Notes: a model not told the origin generated them from the letters alone. A stretch of 64,000 nucleotides of DNA from Thiocapsa roseilacustris (GCF_041903755.1 NZ_JBBWVE010000006.1:135341-199340), one strand, 5' to 3'; counted from the first letter of the stretch, positions 8,171 through 17,166 are shown. Numbers and translations are program-made.

Positions 8171-8266
8171 TGCCTCTCGCGGAGATATGGAGCATACGCG
8201 GGAAAAATCTCGGAATCTCCGTGTCTCCGTGTCTCCGTGAGAGATTCTGCAGCTGATCGGTGCTGA
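8171..8266. repeat. Dispersed imperfect palindrome, 'CTCACGGAGACACGG' family, copy 2
   Basis: CCTCTCGCGGAGATATGGAG is paired with CTCCGTGTCTCCGTGAGAG, then the shared flank CAGCTGATCGGTGCTGA. Together with copy A of the GTTGTC element it fills most of the gap between the zinc-ribbon gene and leuS. Confidence 0.75.
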
Positions 8267-8358
8267 ACCCCCTGCTGTGCTCCGGGTCGCCGCGGATCCG
8301 TCCGCTGCGGTATCCTAACGCCCATCGCCGTCACCCCTTGCCCGAAGACCGAGCATCC

Positions 8359-11019
8359 ATGCAGACCGACTACGACCCGCAGACCGTCGAGGCAGCGGCC
8401 CAGCGCTATTGGGAAGACCACCAGTCCTTCAAGGCCGTCGAGGATCGCTCGCGCGAGAAATTCTACTGCCTCTCGATGTTCCCATACCCTTCCGGGCGGC
8501 TGCACATGGGGCATGTGCGCAACTACACCATCGGCGACGTGATCGCGCGCCATCAGCGCATGCTCGGTAAGAACGTGCTCCAGCCGATGGGGTGGGACGC
8601 CTTCGGTCTGCCGGCCGAGAACGCGGCCATCCAGAAGGGTATCCCGCCGTCGGAATGGACTAAGTCGAATATCGACTACATGCGCACCCAGCTCAAGCAG
8701 CTCGGCTTCGGCTATGACTGGGACCGGGAGCTCGCGACCTGCGATCCGGAGTACTACCGCTGGGAGCAATGGCTCTTCACGCGTTTGATGGAGAAGGGGC
8801 TGGTCTACCGCTCGCAGGCGACGGTCAACTGGGATCCGATCGATCAGACCGTGCTCGCCAACGAGCAGGTCATCGACGGTAAGGGCTGGCGCTCGGGCGC
8901 GCCGGTGGAGAAGCGCGAGATCCAGCAATGGTTCGTGCGCATCACCGACTATGCCCAGGAGCTGCTGGACGCGCTCGACGGCCTGGACGGCTGGCCCGAG
9001 CAGGTGCGCACCATGCAGCGCAACTGGATCGGGCGCTCCGAAGGTGTCGAGATGTGCTTCGGGATCGAAGGCTCGGACGAGACGCTGGAGATCTACACGA
9101 CCCGTCCGGATACCCTCATGGGCGTGACCTATGTCGCCGTCGCCGCCGAGCATCCGCTCGCGCGACGTGCCGCCGAGGATCAGCCGGCCCTCGCGGCCTT
9201 TATCGAGGAGTGCCGCAAAGGCGGGACCTCCGAGGCCGAGATCGAGACAATGGAGAAGAAGGGCCATCCGCTCGGCCTGAACGCCCTGCATCCGGTGACC
9301 GGCGAGGCGGTGCCGATCTTCGCCGCGAACTTCGTGCTCATGGGTTACGGCACGGGTGCGGTGATGGCGGTCCCGGCGCACGACGAGCGCGATTTCCATT
9401 TCGCGCACAAATACGGCATCCCGATCCGGCCGGTGATCGTACCCGAGGATTGGAAAGATCTTGCGTTGGAGTTTACTTCGGCTGCCGGCACACCTGCAGA
9501 AAGCCGCCCGGTCGTTGCGGTGCCCGGAGACGCGTCACGAGTCCCCCTGGATTGGTCAAACTGGGACGAGCGTTTCGAGAAAAAAGGCTTTCTAATCAAC
9601 TCCGGCCCTTTCTCGACCTTGACCAGTGCCGAGGCGTTCGAGGCCATCGCCGCCTGGCTGGCGGAGCACGACAAGGGCTGCAAACGCGTGAACTTCAGGC
9701 TGCGCGACTGGGGCGTCTCGCGCCAACGCTATTGGGGCTGCCCCATCCCGGTAGTGAACGGCCCCGACGGCAGTCTGCGCCCCGAGACCGATCTGCCGGT
9801 GCGCCTGCCCGAGAGCGTCGTCGTCGATGGCTCGGGCTCGCCGCTCAAAAAGATGCCGTCCTTCTCCGATCTCCCCGGCGGCGAGACCCGCGAGACCGAC
9901 ACCTTCGATACCTTTCTCGAATCGAGCTGGTACTACGCACGCTACTGCTCGGCGGATTGCGACACGGCCATGCTCGACGAGCGGGCAGGCTACTGGCTCC
10001 CGGTCGATCAGTACGTCGGCGGGATCGAGCACGCCATCCTGCATCTGCTCTATGCGCGCTTCTTCCACAAGCTGATGCGCGACGAGGGGCTGCTCGACTG
10101 CGACGAGCCCTTCGCCCGGCTCTTGACCCAAGGGATGGTGGTCGCCGAGACCTGGTATCGCGAGGACCCGGACGGGCGCAAGCAGTGGATCAATCCGGCC
10201 GAGGTGCAGACCGAGCGCGACGAGAAGGGCCGGTTAGTGCGCGCCTGGCTCGCGGCCGACGGTCTGCCCGTCACCTTCGGCGGCATCGAGAAGATGTCGA
10301 AATCCAAGAACAACGGCGTCGACCCGCAGGCCCTGACCGAGCGCTACGGTGCCGATACGGTGCGGCTCTACACCATGTTCACCTCCCCACCGGAGCAGTC
10401 GCTCGAATGGAACGACGAGGGCGTCGAGGGTGCCTTCCGTTTCCTCAAGCGGCTCTGGTGGTTGGCGACGACCGAGGCGGAGACCATCCGCGGCGCGCGC
10501 TCTCCGGCGGCGAGCGATCCGGACGAGGCGGCCGGCGAGGCGAGGCGCGAGATCTACGGCGTGCTCAAAAAGGCGCTCTTCGATTACGAGCGTCAGCAGT
10601 TCAATACCGTCGTCTCCGGCTGCATGACCCTGGTCAACGTGCTCTACAAGCTCGATCCTGAATCACCCGCGCGCGGCCCCATGTTACGCGAGGGTCTAGC
10701 GATCGTGCTGCGTCTCCTCGCGCCGATCGCTCCCCACGTCACCCATCATCTCTGGCGCGAGCTGGGGTTCGGCGAGGACATCCTCGGCTCGACCTGGCCC
10801 GAGGTCGATGCCGCGGCACTGGTGCAGTCGACGATCGACTATGTGGTCCAGGTCAACGGCAAGCTGCGTGACACCGTGAAGGTCTCCGCCGAAGCCGATC
10901 GTTCGGCCATCGAGGCCGCCGCACTGGCAAGCGAGAACGCGCGCCGTTTCATCGGCGAGGCGGCCGTACGCAAGGTCATCGTGGTCCCGAACAAGCTCGT
11001 CAACATCGTCGCCAACTGA
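8359..11019 (+). CDS. leuS: Leucyl-tRNA synthetase
   Basis: This 886-aa class I synthetase charges tRNA-Leu. The HIGH-type motif is HMGH at residues 49-52 and KMSKS is at about 645-649. The CP1 editing segment with TTRPDTLMG lies between them. The ATG at 8359 (MQTDYDPQ) is the family start; the frame is open upstream to 8260 without family-like residues. It begins a housekeeping run and overlaps lptE by one base (TGATG). Confidence 0.98.
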   Translation: MQTDYDPQTVEAAAQRYWEDHQSFKAVEDRSREKFYCLSMFPYPSGRLHMGHVRNYTIGDVIARHQRMLGKNVLQPMGWDAFGLPAENAAIQKGIPPSEWTKSNIDYMRTQLKQLGFGYDWDRELATCDPEYYRWEQWLFTRLMEKGLVYRSQATVNWDPIDQTVLANEQVIDGKGWRSGAPVEKREIQQWFVRITDYAQELLDALDGLDGWPEQVRTMQRNWIGRSEGVEMCFGIEGSDETLEIYTTRPDTLMGVTYVAVAAEHPLARRAAEDQPALAAFIEECRKGGTSEAEIETMEKKGHPLGLNALHPVTGEAVPIFAANFVLMGYGTGAVMAVPAHDERDFHFAHKYGIPIRPVIVPEDWKDLALEFTSAAGTPAESRPVVAVPGDASRVPLDWSNWDERFEKKGFLINSGPFSTLTSAEAFEAIAAWLAEHDKGCKRVNFRLRDWGVSRQRYWGCPIPVVNGPDGSLRPETDLPVRLPESVVVDGSGSPLKKMPSFSDLPGGETRETDTFDTFLESSWYYARYCSADCDTAMLDERAGYWLPVDQYVGGIEHAILHLLYARFFHKLMRDEGLLDCDEPFARLLTQGMVVAETWYREDPDGRKQWINPAEVQTERDEKGRLVRAWLAADGLPVTFGGIEKMSKSKNNGVDPQALTERYGADTVRLYTMFTSPPEQSLEWNDEGVEGAFRFLKRLWWLATTEAETIRGARSPAASDPDEAAGEARREIYGVLKKALFDYERQQFNTVVSGCMTLVNVLYKLDPESPARGPMLREGLAIVLRLLAPIAPHVTHHLWRELGFGEDILGSTWPEVDAAALVQSTIDYVVQVNGKLRDTVKVSAEADRSAIEAAALASENARRFIGEAAVRKVIVVPNKLVNIVAN

Positions 11020-11603
11020 TGCCGATGCCCGCCTGCCTATCCGAGATGCGCGTTCGAGCCCCGGCCGGTGGGCGGCTTGGTGGCCCGTCGCGTGCCCGCT
11101 CCCTCGCGTGGGCTCGAGCCGCCGCTCTCCTGATCCTGGGTTTGATCTGTCTTGCTCAGCTCGGTTGCGGTTTTCGCTTGCGGGGTGTTGTGGAGATCCC
11201 GGCCGAGCTGAATCCGGTCTACATCCAGGCGGCGGGCAACTCGCCGGTACGCGCCGCCCTCGTGGACCAGCTCGCGGGCAGCGACGTGGTGCTGGCGAAG
11301 ACTGCGGTCGAGGCGAAGCTGATCCTGCGCATCCTCTCGGAGAGTCGTTTCTCGCAGGTGGTTGCCGTCGACTCGGGCGGTCGGGTCTTGGCCTACGAGC
11401 TTCACTATCTGGTGAGCTACGACGCCGTCACGCCCGACGGGGCTCAGAAGGTGCCGGGGCAAACGCTCGATCTGGTCCGCAACTTCGACAACCCCGACGT
11501 GGAGGTCCTCGGAAAACAACTCGAAGAGGCCCTCATCTATCAGGATTTCGCACGCGACGCCGCGGATCGAATCCTGATGCGCCTGCGGGTGACGCTGCTC
11601 TGA
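11019..11603 (+). CDS. lptE: LPS-assembly lipoprotein LptE
   Basis: This 194-aa outer-membrane lipoprotein plugs the LptD barrel in LPS export. A lipobox-like LAQLGC places the lipidated cysteine at C50, followed by GFRLRG, typical of LptE. The N-region is long (49 residues), so translation may instead begin at M10. The body carries the short LptE domain up to about residue 190. The start overlaps the leuS stop, indicating translational coupling. The last codons (from 11574) are duplicated just downstream at 11654-11722. Confidence 0.93.
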   Translation: MPMPACLSEMRVRAPAGGRLGGPSRARSLAWARAAALLILGLICLAQLGCGFRLRGVVEIPAELNPVYIQAAGNSPVRAALVDQLAGSDVVLAKTAVEAKLILRILSESRFSQVVAVDSGGRVLAYELHYLVSYDAVTPDGAQKVPGQTLDLVRNFDNPDVEVLGKQLEEALIYQDFARDAADRILMRLRVTLL

Positions 11604-11722
11604 GCGTCGGCGCAAGTTGTGCATCCTATCGTCAGCACAACCAACCGTCGGCGCTGATGCGCCTGTGGGTGACGCTGCTCTGAGCGTTGGCGCAAGTTGT
11701 GCCTCCTATCGTCGGCACAACC
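11574..11722. repeat. 80-bp-period direct duplication of the lptE 3' end plus half-copies of the GGTTGTGC repeat
   Basis: CTGATGCGCCTG(C/T)GGGTG followed by ACGCTGCTCTGAGCG occurs at 11574 and again at 11654. Each is followed by GGCGCAAGTTGTGC and a TATCGTC(A/G)GCACAACC hairpin. The second copy is non-coding. The duplication has used or generated adjacent half-elements of the dispersed family. Confidence 0.85.
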
Positions 11723-11728
11723 TACAGG

Positions 11729-11751
11729 CCGAACCCCGAACCCCGAACCCC
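11729..11751. repeat. Tandem CCCCGAA heptamers abutting the holA start
   Basis: About three units of CCGAACC end directly at the holA ATG (11752), where a Shine-Dalgarno sequence would be expected. A longer run of the same heptamer lies at 63948-63989. Confidence 0.75.
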
Positions 11752-12786
11752 ATGCGCCTTCGCTTCAACCAGCTCCAAGACACCTTGTCCCGCGGACTGG
11801 CCCCGCTGTACCTGGTCTGCGGCGACGAGCCCTATCAGCTCGGCGAGGCGGCGCGTCTGATCCGCGAGGCGGCCCGCCGTCAGGGGTTTGCCGAGCGCGA
11901 GGTCCTGGACCAGGACGCCGCCTTCGACTGGCATGCCTTGGCCGCTTCCGCCGACGCCATGTCGCTCTTCTCATCGCGCAAGCTGATTGAACTGCGCATC
12001 GGCACGGCGAAGCTCGGCAAAGATGGGGGGGCTGCCGTGCGCGCCTATTGTGATCGGCCCTGTCCGGACAACCTGCTGCTGATGATCGCGCCCGAGCTGG
12101 ATCGCAAGGAGCTGCAGAGCCAGTGGGCCAAGCGGCTCGAGTCGGTCGGCGCACTGGTGCAGGTCTGGCCCTTGAAGGGACGGGAGCTGGTGCAATGGCT
12201 CGGTCAGCGTCTGCAGTCGGTCGGGCTGCAGCCGGGGCCGGGTGTGGCCGAGCTGCTCGCCGAGCGTGCCGAGGGCAACCTGCTGGCGGCCGTGCAGGAG
12301 ATCGAGAAGCAACGTCTGCTGCGTGATCCGGGACCGCTCGCGCTTGACGATCTGCTCGGGAACCTCGCCGACAGCGCCCGTTTCGACCTCTTTTCGCTGA
12401 CCGACGCGGCCTTGTCCGGAGACCGCGCCCGCACCCAGAGGGTGCTCTCGGTCCTGCGCGCAGAAGGGACCGCGGATATTCTGGTGCTCTGGGTCTTGGC
12501 GCGGGAGCTTCGGACCCTGGCCGAGGCGGCCGGGGCGCGGGCGAGCGGAGTGCGTGGGCCGGGTGCGGGCGATGCGCGGATGCCGCCGCAACGTCTCCAG
12601 GCGATGGAGCGCGCCCTGTCGCGTCTCTCGCCGACCCTGCTGCGCGCGCTGCTCCATCAGTGCTCGCTGGTGGATCAGTCGATCAAGGGTCTCGCCGTCG
12701 GGGACCCTTGGCACCGCCTAGCCGTGGTCGCCGATGCCTTGGCCGCCGGCGGTTTCCGGGCGGGTCGGCCGATCCCGCAGCGCTGA
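11752..12786 (+). CDS. holA: DNA polymerase III delta subunit
   Basis: This 344-aa clamp-loader subunit opens the beta sliding clamp. N-terminal YLVCGDEPYQLGEAA is the degenerate AAA+ P-loop region of delta, and the C-terminal helical collar domain ends near residue 335. The ATG at 11752 (MRLRFNQLQ) matches the family; the frame extends upstream only through repeat DNA. It follows lptE, as in most Gammaproteobacteria, but with 148 bp of repeat DNA between them and no visible Shine-Dalgarno. Confidence 0.95.
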   Translation: MRLRFNQLQDTLSRGLAPLYLVCGDEPYQLGEAARLIREAARRQGFAEREVLDQDAAFDWHALAASADAMSLFSSRKLIELRIGTAKLGKDGGAAVRAYCDRPCPDNLLLMIAPELDRKELQSQWAKRLESVGALVQVWPLKGRELVQWLGQRLQSVGLQPGPGVAELLAERAEGNLLAAVQEIEKQRLLRDPGPLALDDLLGNLADSARFDLFSLTDAALSGDRARTQRVLSVLRAEGTADILVLWVLARELRTLAEAAGARASGVRGPGAGDARMPPQRLQAMERALSRLSPTLLRALLHQCSLVDQSIKGLAVGDPWHRLAVVADALAAGGFRAGRPIPQR

Positions 12787-12916
12787 GACGCGTCCGGTCG
12801 GGTCTTATCGGTCTCCCCGCTGTGACCGCTTCCGTCTGATCTATAGCTCCTTTTTCGGCCCCTTTTCGGCTATACAGACCCTGGGCACCGTCTTACACTG
12901 ACTCCTGATAGCGATT

Positions 12917-12993
12917 CTTAAACTGCGTCCAGTCGGAGCTGGCGCGACCAATCCAATCCAACAAACCACGCATACCGCGCCGGGCGCGGTTTA
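12917..12993. repeat. Dispersed palindromic repeat, TAAACCGCG family, copy 3
   Basis: It begins CTTAAACTGCGTCCAG and ends CCGGGCGCGGTTTAGG, immediately before proA. It is a shorter relative of the copies at 1777 and 14984. The rest of the 12787-13001 gap shows nothing else. Confidence 0.75.
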
Positions 12994-13001
12994 GGTCCGA
13001 G

Positions 13002-14276
13002 ATGAGCGAACGACAGATCACCGATATCGACGCCTACATGGCTGACCTTGGACGTCGCGCCCGTGCTGCGTCGCGCGGTTTGGCACGGGCCACGACCCGC
13101 CAGAAGAACGACGCCCTGTCGGCGATTGCCGACGCGATCGATCGCCGACGCGCAGCCATCGTCGCCGCCAACCGGATCGACCTCGAGCAGGGTGCGGCCA
13201 AGGGCCTGGATGCCGCGCTGCTCGATCGGCTCGAGCTGACCGAGGGGCGCATCGACACCATGATCGAGGGACTGCGCCAGATCGCGGCCCTGCCGGATCC
13301 GATCGGTGCCATCACGGATCTGGATTACCGCCCGTCCGGCATCCAGGTCGGGCGCATGCGCGTGCCGCTGGGTGTCGTGGGCATCATCTACGAGTCGCGA
13401 CCCAACGTGACGGCGGATGCGGCCGGGCTCTGTCTCAAATCGGGCAACGCGACCCTGTTGCGCGGGGGCTCGGAGGCCTTCGAGTCGAATCAGGCGATCG
13501 CGGCCTGTATCGGTCGGGGCCTGGTCGAGGCCGGTCTACCCGCCGACGGCGTGCAGGTGGTCGCCACGACCGATCGTGCGGCGGTCGGGGCCATGATCGC
13601 CATGCCCGAGTTTGTCGACGTCATCATCCCGCGCGGCGGCAAGGGTCTGATCGAGCGGATCAGCCTCGAGGCGCGGGTCCCGGTCATCAAGCATCTCGAC
13701 GGCATCTGTCATGTCTTCATCGACGCCCATGCCGATCCGCAGAAGGCGTTCGACATCGCCATGAACGCCAAGACGCAGCGTTACGGGACCTGCAACACCA
13801 TGGAGACCCTACTGGTGGACGCGTCCGTCGCGGAGACCATGCTGCCGCGTCTGGCCGCCGCCTATCGCGAGAAGGGTGTCGAGCTGAGGGGCTGCTCACG
13901 CACCCGCGAGATCCTCCCCGAGGCGATCGCCGCGACCGAGGCCGACTGGGACACCGAGTACCTGGCCCCGATCCTCGCCATCCGGGTCGTCTCCGGGCTC
14001 GATGCGGCGATGGATCACATCGCCGCGCATGGCTCGGCCCATACGGATGCGATCGTCACGGAGGACTACAGCCGTGCCCGACGCTTCCTGCGTGAGGTGG
14101 ATTCCAGCTCGGTCATGGTCAATGCCTCGACGCGGTTTGCCGACGGGTTCGAGTACGGCTTGGGTGCGGAGATCGGGATCAGCACGGATAAGTTTCATGC
14201 TCGCGGCCCGGTCGGGCTCGAGGGTCTGACCTCGGTGAAGTTCGTGGTGCTGGGCAACGGCGAGGTCCGCACCTGA
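13002..14276 (+). CDS. proA: Gamma-glutamyl phosphate reductase
   Basis: This 424-aa NADPH-dependent enzyme reduces gamma-glutamyl phosphate to glutamate semialdehyde in proline synthesis. The catalytic cysteine is C264 in RYGTCNTMET. Segments IYESRPNVT and LRGGSEA are family-typical, as is the length. It starts just after a palindromic repeat and precedes nadD by about 60 bp, a common gammaproteobacterial order. Confidence 0.97.
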   Translation: MSERQITDIDAYMADLGRRARAASRGLARATTRQKNDALSAIADAIDRRRAAIVAANRIDLEQGAAKGLDAALLDRLELTEGRIDTMIEGLRQIAALPDPIGAITDLDYRPSGIQVGRMRVPLGVVGIIYESRPNVTADAAGLCLKSGNATLLRGGSEAFESNQAIAACIGRGLVEAGLPADGVQVVATTDRAAVGAMIAMPEFVDVIIPRGGKGLIERISLEARVPVIKHLDGICHVFIDAHADPQKAFDIAMNAKTQRYGTCNTMETLLVDASVAETMLPRLAAAYREKGVELRGCSRTREILPEAIAATEADWDTEYLAPILAIRVVSGLDAAMDHIAAHGSAHTDAIVTEDYSRARRFLREVDSSSVMVNASTRFADGFEYGLGAEIGISTDKFHARGPVGLEGLTSVKFVVLGNGEVRT

Positions 14277-14334
14277 TGGCCCTGGGATGTCTCGGTGGTC
14301 TTTATTCCGCTGTCGGTCGCACCACGACGCCTTG

Positions 14335-14964
14335 ATGATCGGCATCCTCGGCGGCACCTTCGACCCCATCCACTTCGGACATCTGCGTCCGGCGCTCGAT
14401 TGTCTCCAAGCGCTCGGTCTGGAGGAGATCCGGCTCGTCCCGCTCAATGTTGCGGTGCATCGTGCGCCGCCGGTCGCCTCCTCGGCGCTGCGCTTGGCCA
14501 TGTTGGAGGCGGCAATCGCCGGCCAACCGGATTTCGTCGTCGACCCCCGCGAGATCGAGCGGCCGGGCGGATCCTACACTTACGACACCCTGATCTCGCT
14601 GCGTGCCGAGCTGGGCCGAGAACCGCCCTTGTGTCTGCTCATCGGCGCCGATGCCTTTGTGGGCTTCCTGGATTGGCATCGCCCGGCGGATATCCTGGAC
14701 CTGGCGCATCTCGTGGTGATGCGGCGACCGGGTGCGTCCGTCGGGCTCGATCCTGCCCTGCAGGCATTCTGCACGGGACGTCTCCGCGACCGGGCCGACG
14801 ACTTGGCAGAGACGCCGGCCGGCCGCATCCTCTTTCAGGACGTGACCCAGATCGATGTCTCGGCAACCCGCGTGCGCGAGCTGATCCGCCAGGGTCTGAG
14901 TCCGCGCTGGCTCCTGCCCGATACGGTGATGTCGATCATCGCGGCGGAAGGTTTGTATCGGTAG
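14335..14964 (+). CDS. nadD: Nicotinate-mononucleotide adenylyltransferase
   Basis: This 209-aa enzyme makes deamido-NAD from nicotinate mononucleotide and ATP. The nucleotidyltransferase motif GGTFDPIHFGH is at residues 5-15, and the second signature VSATRVRELI lies near the C-terminus. The frame is open from 14287, but the ATG at 14335 (MIGILGG) is the family start. It lies between proA and rsfS. Confidence 0.96.
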   Translation: MIGILGGTFDPIHFGHLRPALDCLQALGLEEIRLVPLNVAVHRAPPVASSALRLAMLEAAIAGQPDFVVDPREIERPGGSYTYDTLISLRAELGREPPLCLLIGADAFVGFLDWHRPADILDLAHLVVMRRPGASVGLDPALQAFCTGRLRDRADDLAETPAGRILFQDVTQIDVSATRVRELIRQGLSPRWLLPDTVMSIIAAEGLYR

Positions 14965-14983
14965 GCCAGAGGCCCACCGAATT

Positions 14984-15089
14984 GAATATTTTTAATATCT
15001 TGAACCGCGCCAGCTCCAACGGTCGTCAAGTCTGCCGGGGCCGATCCCATCGAATAACATCGCATGCCGCGCTGGGCGCGGTTTAATTC
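14984..15089. repeat. Dispersed ~106-bp palindromic repeat, TAAACCGCG family, copy 4
   Basis: AATATCTTGAACCGCGCC begins it and GGGCGCGGTTTAATTC ends it. It is near-identical to the copy at 1777-1884. It lies between nadD and rsfS and ends about 19 bp before the rsfS start. Confidence 0.8.
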
Positions 15090-15107
15090 AAAAGCAGAGG
15101 AGATCGC

Positions 15108-15464
15108 ATGCAGCTTGAGACACTTCGGGAACTGGTCGTCGAGACCTTGAGCGATATGAAGGCCCGCGATATCGAGGTGATGGACGTGCGGGGCAAGACC
15201 GCCATCACGGACTATATGATCGTCGCCTCCGGAACCTCGGACCGGCATGTGAAGGCCATCGCCGAGACCGTGGCCTATAAGTCGAAGGAGGCGGGCGAGA
15301 CCCCGCTGGGGATAGAGGGCGTCACCGAGGGCGAGTGGGCCCTGGTGGACCTCAACGGGGTCGTGGTGCATGTCATGCTCCCCAAGGTGCGTGACTTCTA
15401 CAATCTCGAAAAGCTCTGGGCCGCACCGGCTGCCGTTGCGAAGGTCGCCGCCGTTCCGCTTTAG
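15108..15464 (+). CDS. rsfS: Ribosomal silencing factor RsfS
   Basis: This 118-aa protein binds L14 of the 50S subunit and blocks subunit joining in starvation. ITDYMIVASGTSDRH and EGEWALVDL are the family signatures. A GCAGAGGAG site precedes the ATG. The usual partner rlmH does not follow; a WYL-type regulator starts 10 bp after the stop. Confidence 0.96.
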   Translation: MQLETLRELVVETLSDMKARDIEVMDVRGKTAITDYMIVASGTSDRHVKAIAETVAYKSKEAGETPLGIEGVTEGEWALVDLNGVVVHVMLPKVRDFYNLEKLWAAPAAVAKVAAVPL

Positions 15465-15474
15465 GGCCGACCCG

Positions 15475-16440
15475 ATGGACCGCTTCGACCGGATCTTCGA
15501 GCTCAACCGGATCCTTCAGGCGGCTCGGTATCCGGTCTCGCGGCAGCGATTGCAGGAGTCACTCGAGTGCTCCCGCGCGACGATCAAGCGCCTCATCGAG
15601 GACATGCGTCTGCACCTGAATGCCCCGATCGTCTACGACCGGGAGCACAACGGCTACAAATACGATCTGGCCGACGGTGCGATGTACGAGCTGCCCGGTC
15701 TTTGGTTCAACGCCTCCGAGCTGCATGCCCTGCTGACCGTGCAGCAGCTCTTGACGAGCGTGGAGCCCGGGCTGCTCGACCCGCATCTCAAGCCCCTGCA
15801 GAAACGCATCGGCGATCTGCTCGAGCTGCAGCGCCCCGGTTTCGATGGGCTTTCGGCGCGGGTGCGGATCATGCAGATGGGCGCGCGCCGCGGCGGTCGA
15901 TACTTTCAGACGGTCGCCGGCGCCTTGGCTCAACATCAGCGGCTGTGGATCCGCTATTTCAATCGCGGCGACGATCGGCACAGCGACCGCGAGGTCTCGC
16001 CCCAGCGTCTCACCTACTACCGCGATAACTGGTATCTCGATGCCTGGTGTCATCTGCGCGAGGGCCTGCGGACCTTCGCCCTGGATGCGATCGAGGCCGC
16101 GCGCCCCTTGACCACGAGCGCCCTGCCGGTGGCGGACGAGGATCTCGATCGACATTTTGCCGTCTCCTACGGGATCTTCGCCGGCGCGCCGCAGCAGACG
16201 GCGGTGCTGCGCTTCAGCCCGGAGCGCGCCCGCTGGGTCGCGAAGGAGCAATGGCATCGGGATCAGGCGGGGCAATTCCTCGAGGACGGGCGCTACGAGC
16301 TGCGCATCCCCTACAGCAACGCACTTGAGCTGACGATGGACGTGCTCAGGTACGGGCCGGATGTCGAGGTTGTCGAGCCGGCGATCCTGCGCGATCTGGT
16401 CCGGGAGCGTCTCGCTGCGGCGCTGGCGCGGTATGGCTAA
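15475..16440 (+). CDS. YafY/WYL-domain transcriptional regulator
   Basis: This 321-aa regulator has an N-terminal helix-turn-helix (about residues 1-60, with SRQRLQESLECSRATIKR) and a central WYL domain. The WYL segment runs from WIRYFNRGD through YYRDNWYLDAWCH. Such proteins sense ligands, sometimes nucleic acids, and often control DNA-repair or defence genes; the target here is unknown. The start at 15475 (MDRFDRIFELN) avoids overlap with rsfS. No defence genes adjoin it, and it may be co-transcribed with rsfS. Confidence 0.88.
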   Translation: MDRFDRIFELNRILQAARYPVSRQRLQESLECSRATIKRLIEDMRLHLNAPIVYDREHNGYKYDLADGAMYELPGLWFNASELHALLTVQQLLTSVEPGLLDPHLKPLQKRIGDLLELQRPGFDGLSARVRIMQMGARRGGRYFQTVAGALAQHQRLWIRYFNRGDDRHSDREVSPQRLTYYRDNWYLDAWCHLREGLRTFALDAIEAARPLTTSALPVADEDLDRHFAVSYGIFAGAPQQTAVLRFSPERARWVAKEQWHRDQAGQFLEDGRYELRIPYSNALELTMDVLRYGPDVEVVEPAILRDLVRERLAAALARYG

Positions 16441-16465
16441 GGCGATTTCCGGAAAGTTCTCACCC

Positions 16466-16538
16466 GTAGGTTGTGCTGACGATAGGAAGCACAACTGCCG
16501 GCGGTTGGTTGTGCCTCGCAAGGCTCGGCACAACCTAC
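16466..16538. repeat. Dispersed repeat, GGTTGTGC...GCACAACC family, copy in inverted orientation
   Basis: GTAGGTTGTGCTGACGATAG is followed by GAAGCACAACTGCCG and GGTTGTGCC...GGCACAACCTACGG. This is the inverse of the copies at 6537 and 20670. Confidence 0.8.
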
Positions 16539-16559
16539 GGCGCTGGCTCGGTATGGCTA

Positions 16560-16692
16560 GTGCAGCACGGCAGATGTGTCGAGACCGTTCGTTGTCGTAA
16601 TCGTAATCGTATCGATGGTCGATCACGACAACGACAACGACAACGACAAGGACGAAGACAACGAAGTTGATCTCGGACGGTCTCGGAATCTC
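16560..16692. repeat. GTTGTC/GACAAC palindromic microsatellite element, copy B (inverted)
   Basis: It is read in the opposite direction to copies A and D: GTGCAGCACGGCAGATGTGT, CGAGACCGTTCG, GTTGTC units, the centre ATCGATGGTCGAT, GACAAC units, then GATCTCGGACGGTCTCGGAA. Some units are degenerate (GACAAGGACGAAGAC). Confidence 0.85.
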
Positions 16693-16716
16693 TTCACCGC
16701 TCCGCTAGCGGGCCGA

Positions 16717-17166
16717 TCATGGCAACTGATCGACAGCAAGGCCCGGAACATCGTCGTTCAGGATCTGCTCAATGGTGAAGGGGCAGACCGGCGGGAAGGT
16801 CTCCTCGGCGAGGCCGGTCTCGCGGGCCGCCTTGAGGATGGCATCGCCATAGGCGTCCACGACGGCTTGCTCGAGCTTCGCCTTGAGACTGGGGTTCTGT
16901 GCGAGATGCCGATGAAGACGTCGGCGCTGCTCCTTGATCGTGAGTGTCCAGCTTCGACTGCGCCGATTGGGTTGGAATTGCCACTTGAGCAGGTGCGTGA
17001 ACAGCCGTGCGAGTCGGTTTTCAAGCTCCCGCAACTCGCTCTTGCCCATGCTCTCGATCTCCTCGGCGATGTGCTCGATGTCGGCCTGGTCGATCCGTCC
17101 GCCGCGCAGGAGCGCGGCTTGAGTGTTGGCCCAAGCGTAGAAGTCCGAGTCGTAGGTGCTCTCCAT
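16717..17166 (-). CDS. DUF29 family protein
   Basis: This is a 149-aa soluble helical protein. YDSDFYAWANTQAALLR at the N-terminus, then HIAEEIESMGKSE and LENRLARLFTHLLKWQFQP, match the DUF29 family common in Cyanobacteria and purple sulfur bacteria. No function is established. The frame is open to 17286; the ATG at 17166 (MESTYDSDFY) fits the family. It is a single gene flanked by repeats on both sides. Confidence 0.88.
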   Translation of the reverse strand: MESTYDSDFYAWANTQAALLRGGRIDQADIEHIAEEIESMGKSELRELENRLARLFTHLLKWQFQPNRRSRSWTLTIKEQRRRLHRHLAQNPSLKAKLEQAVVDAYGDAILKAARETGLAEETFPPVCPFTIEQILNDDVPGLAVDQLP

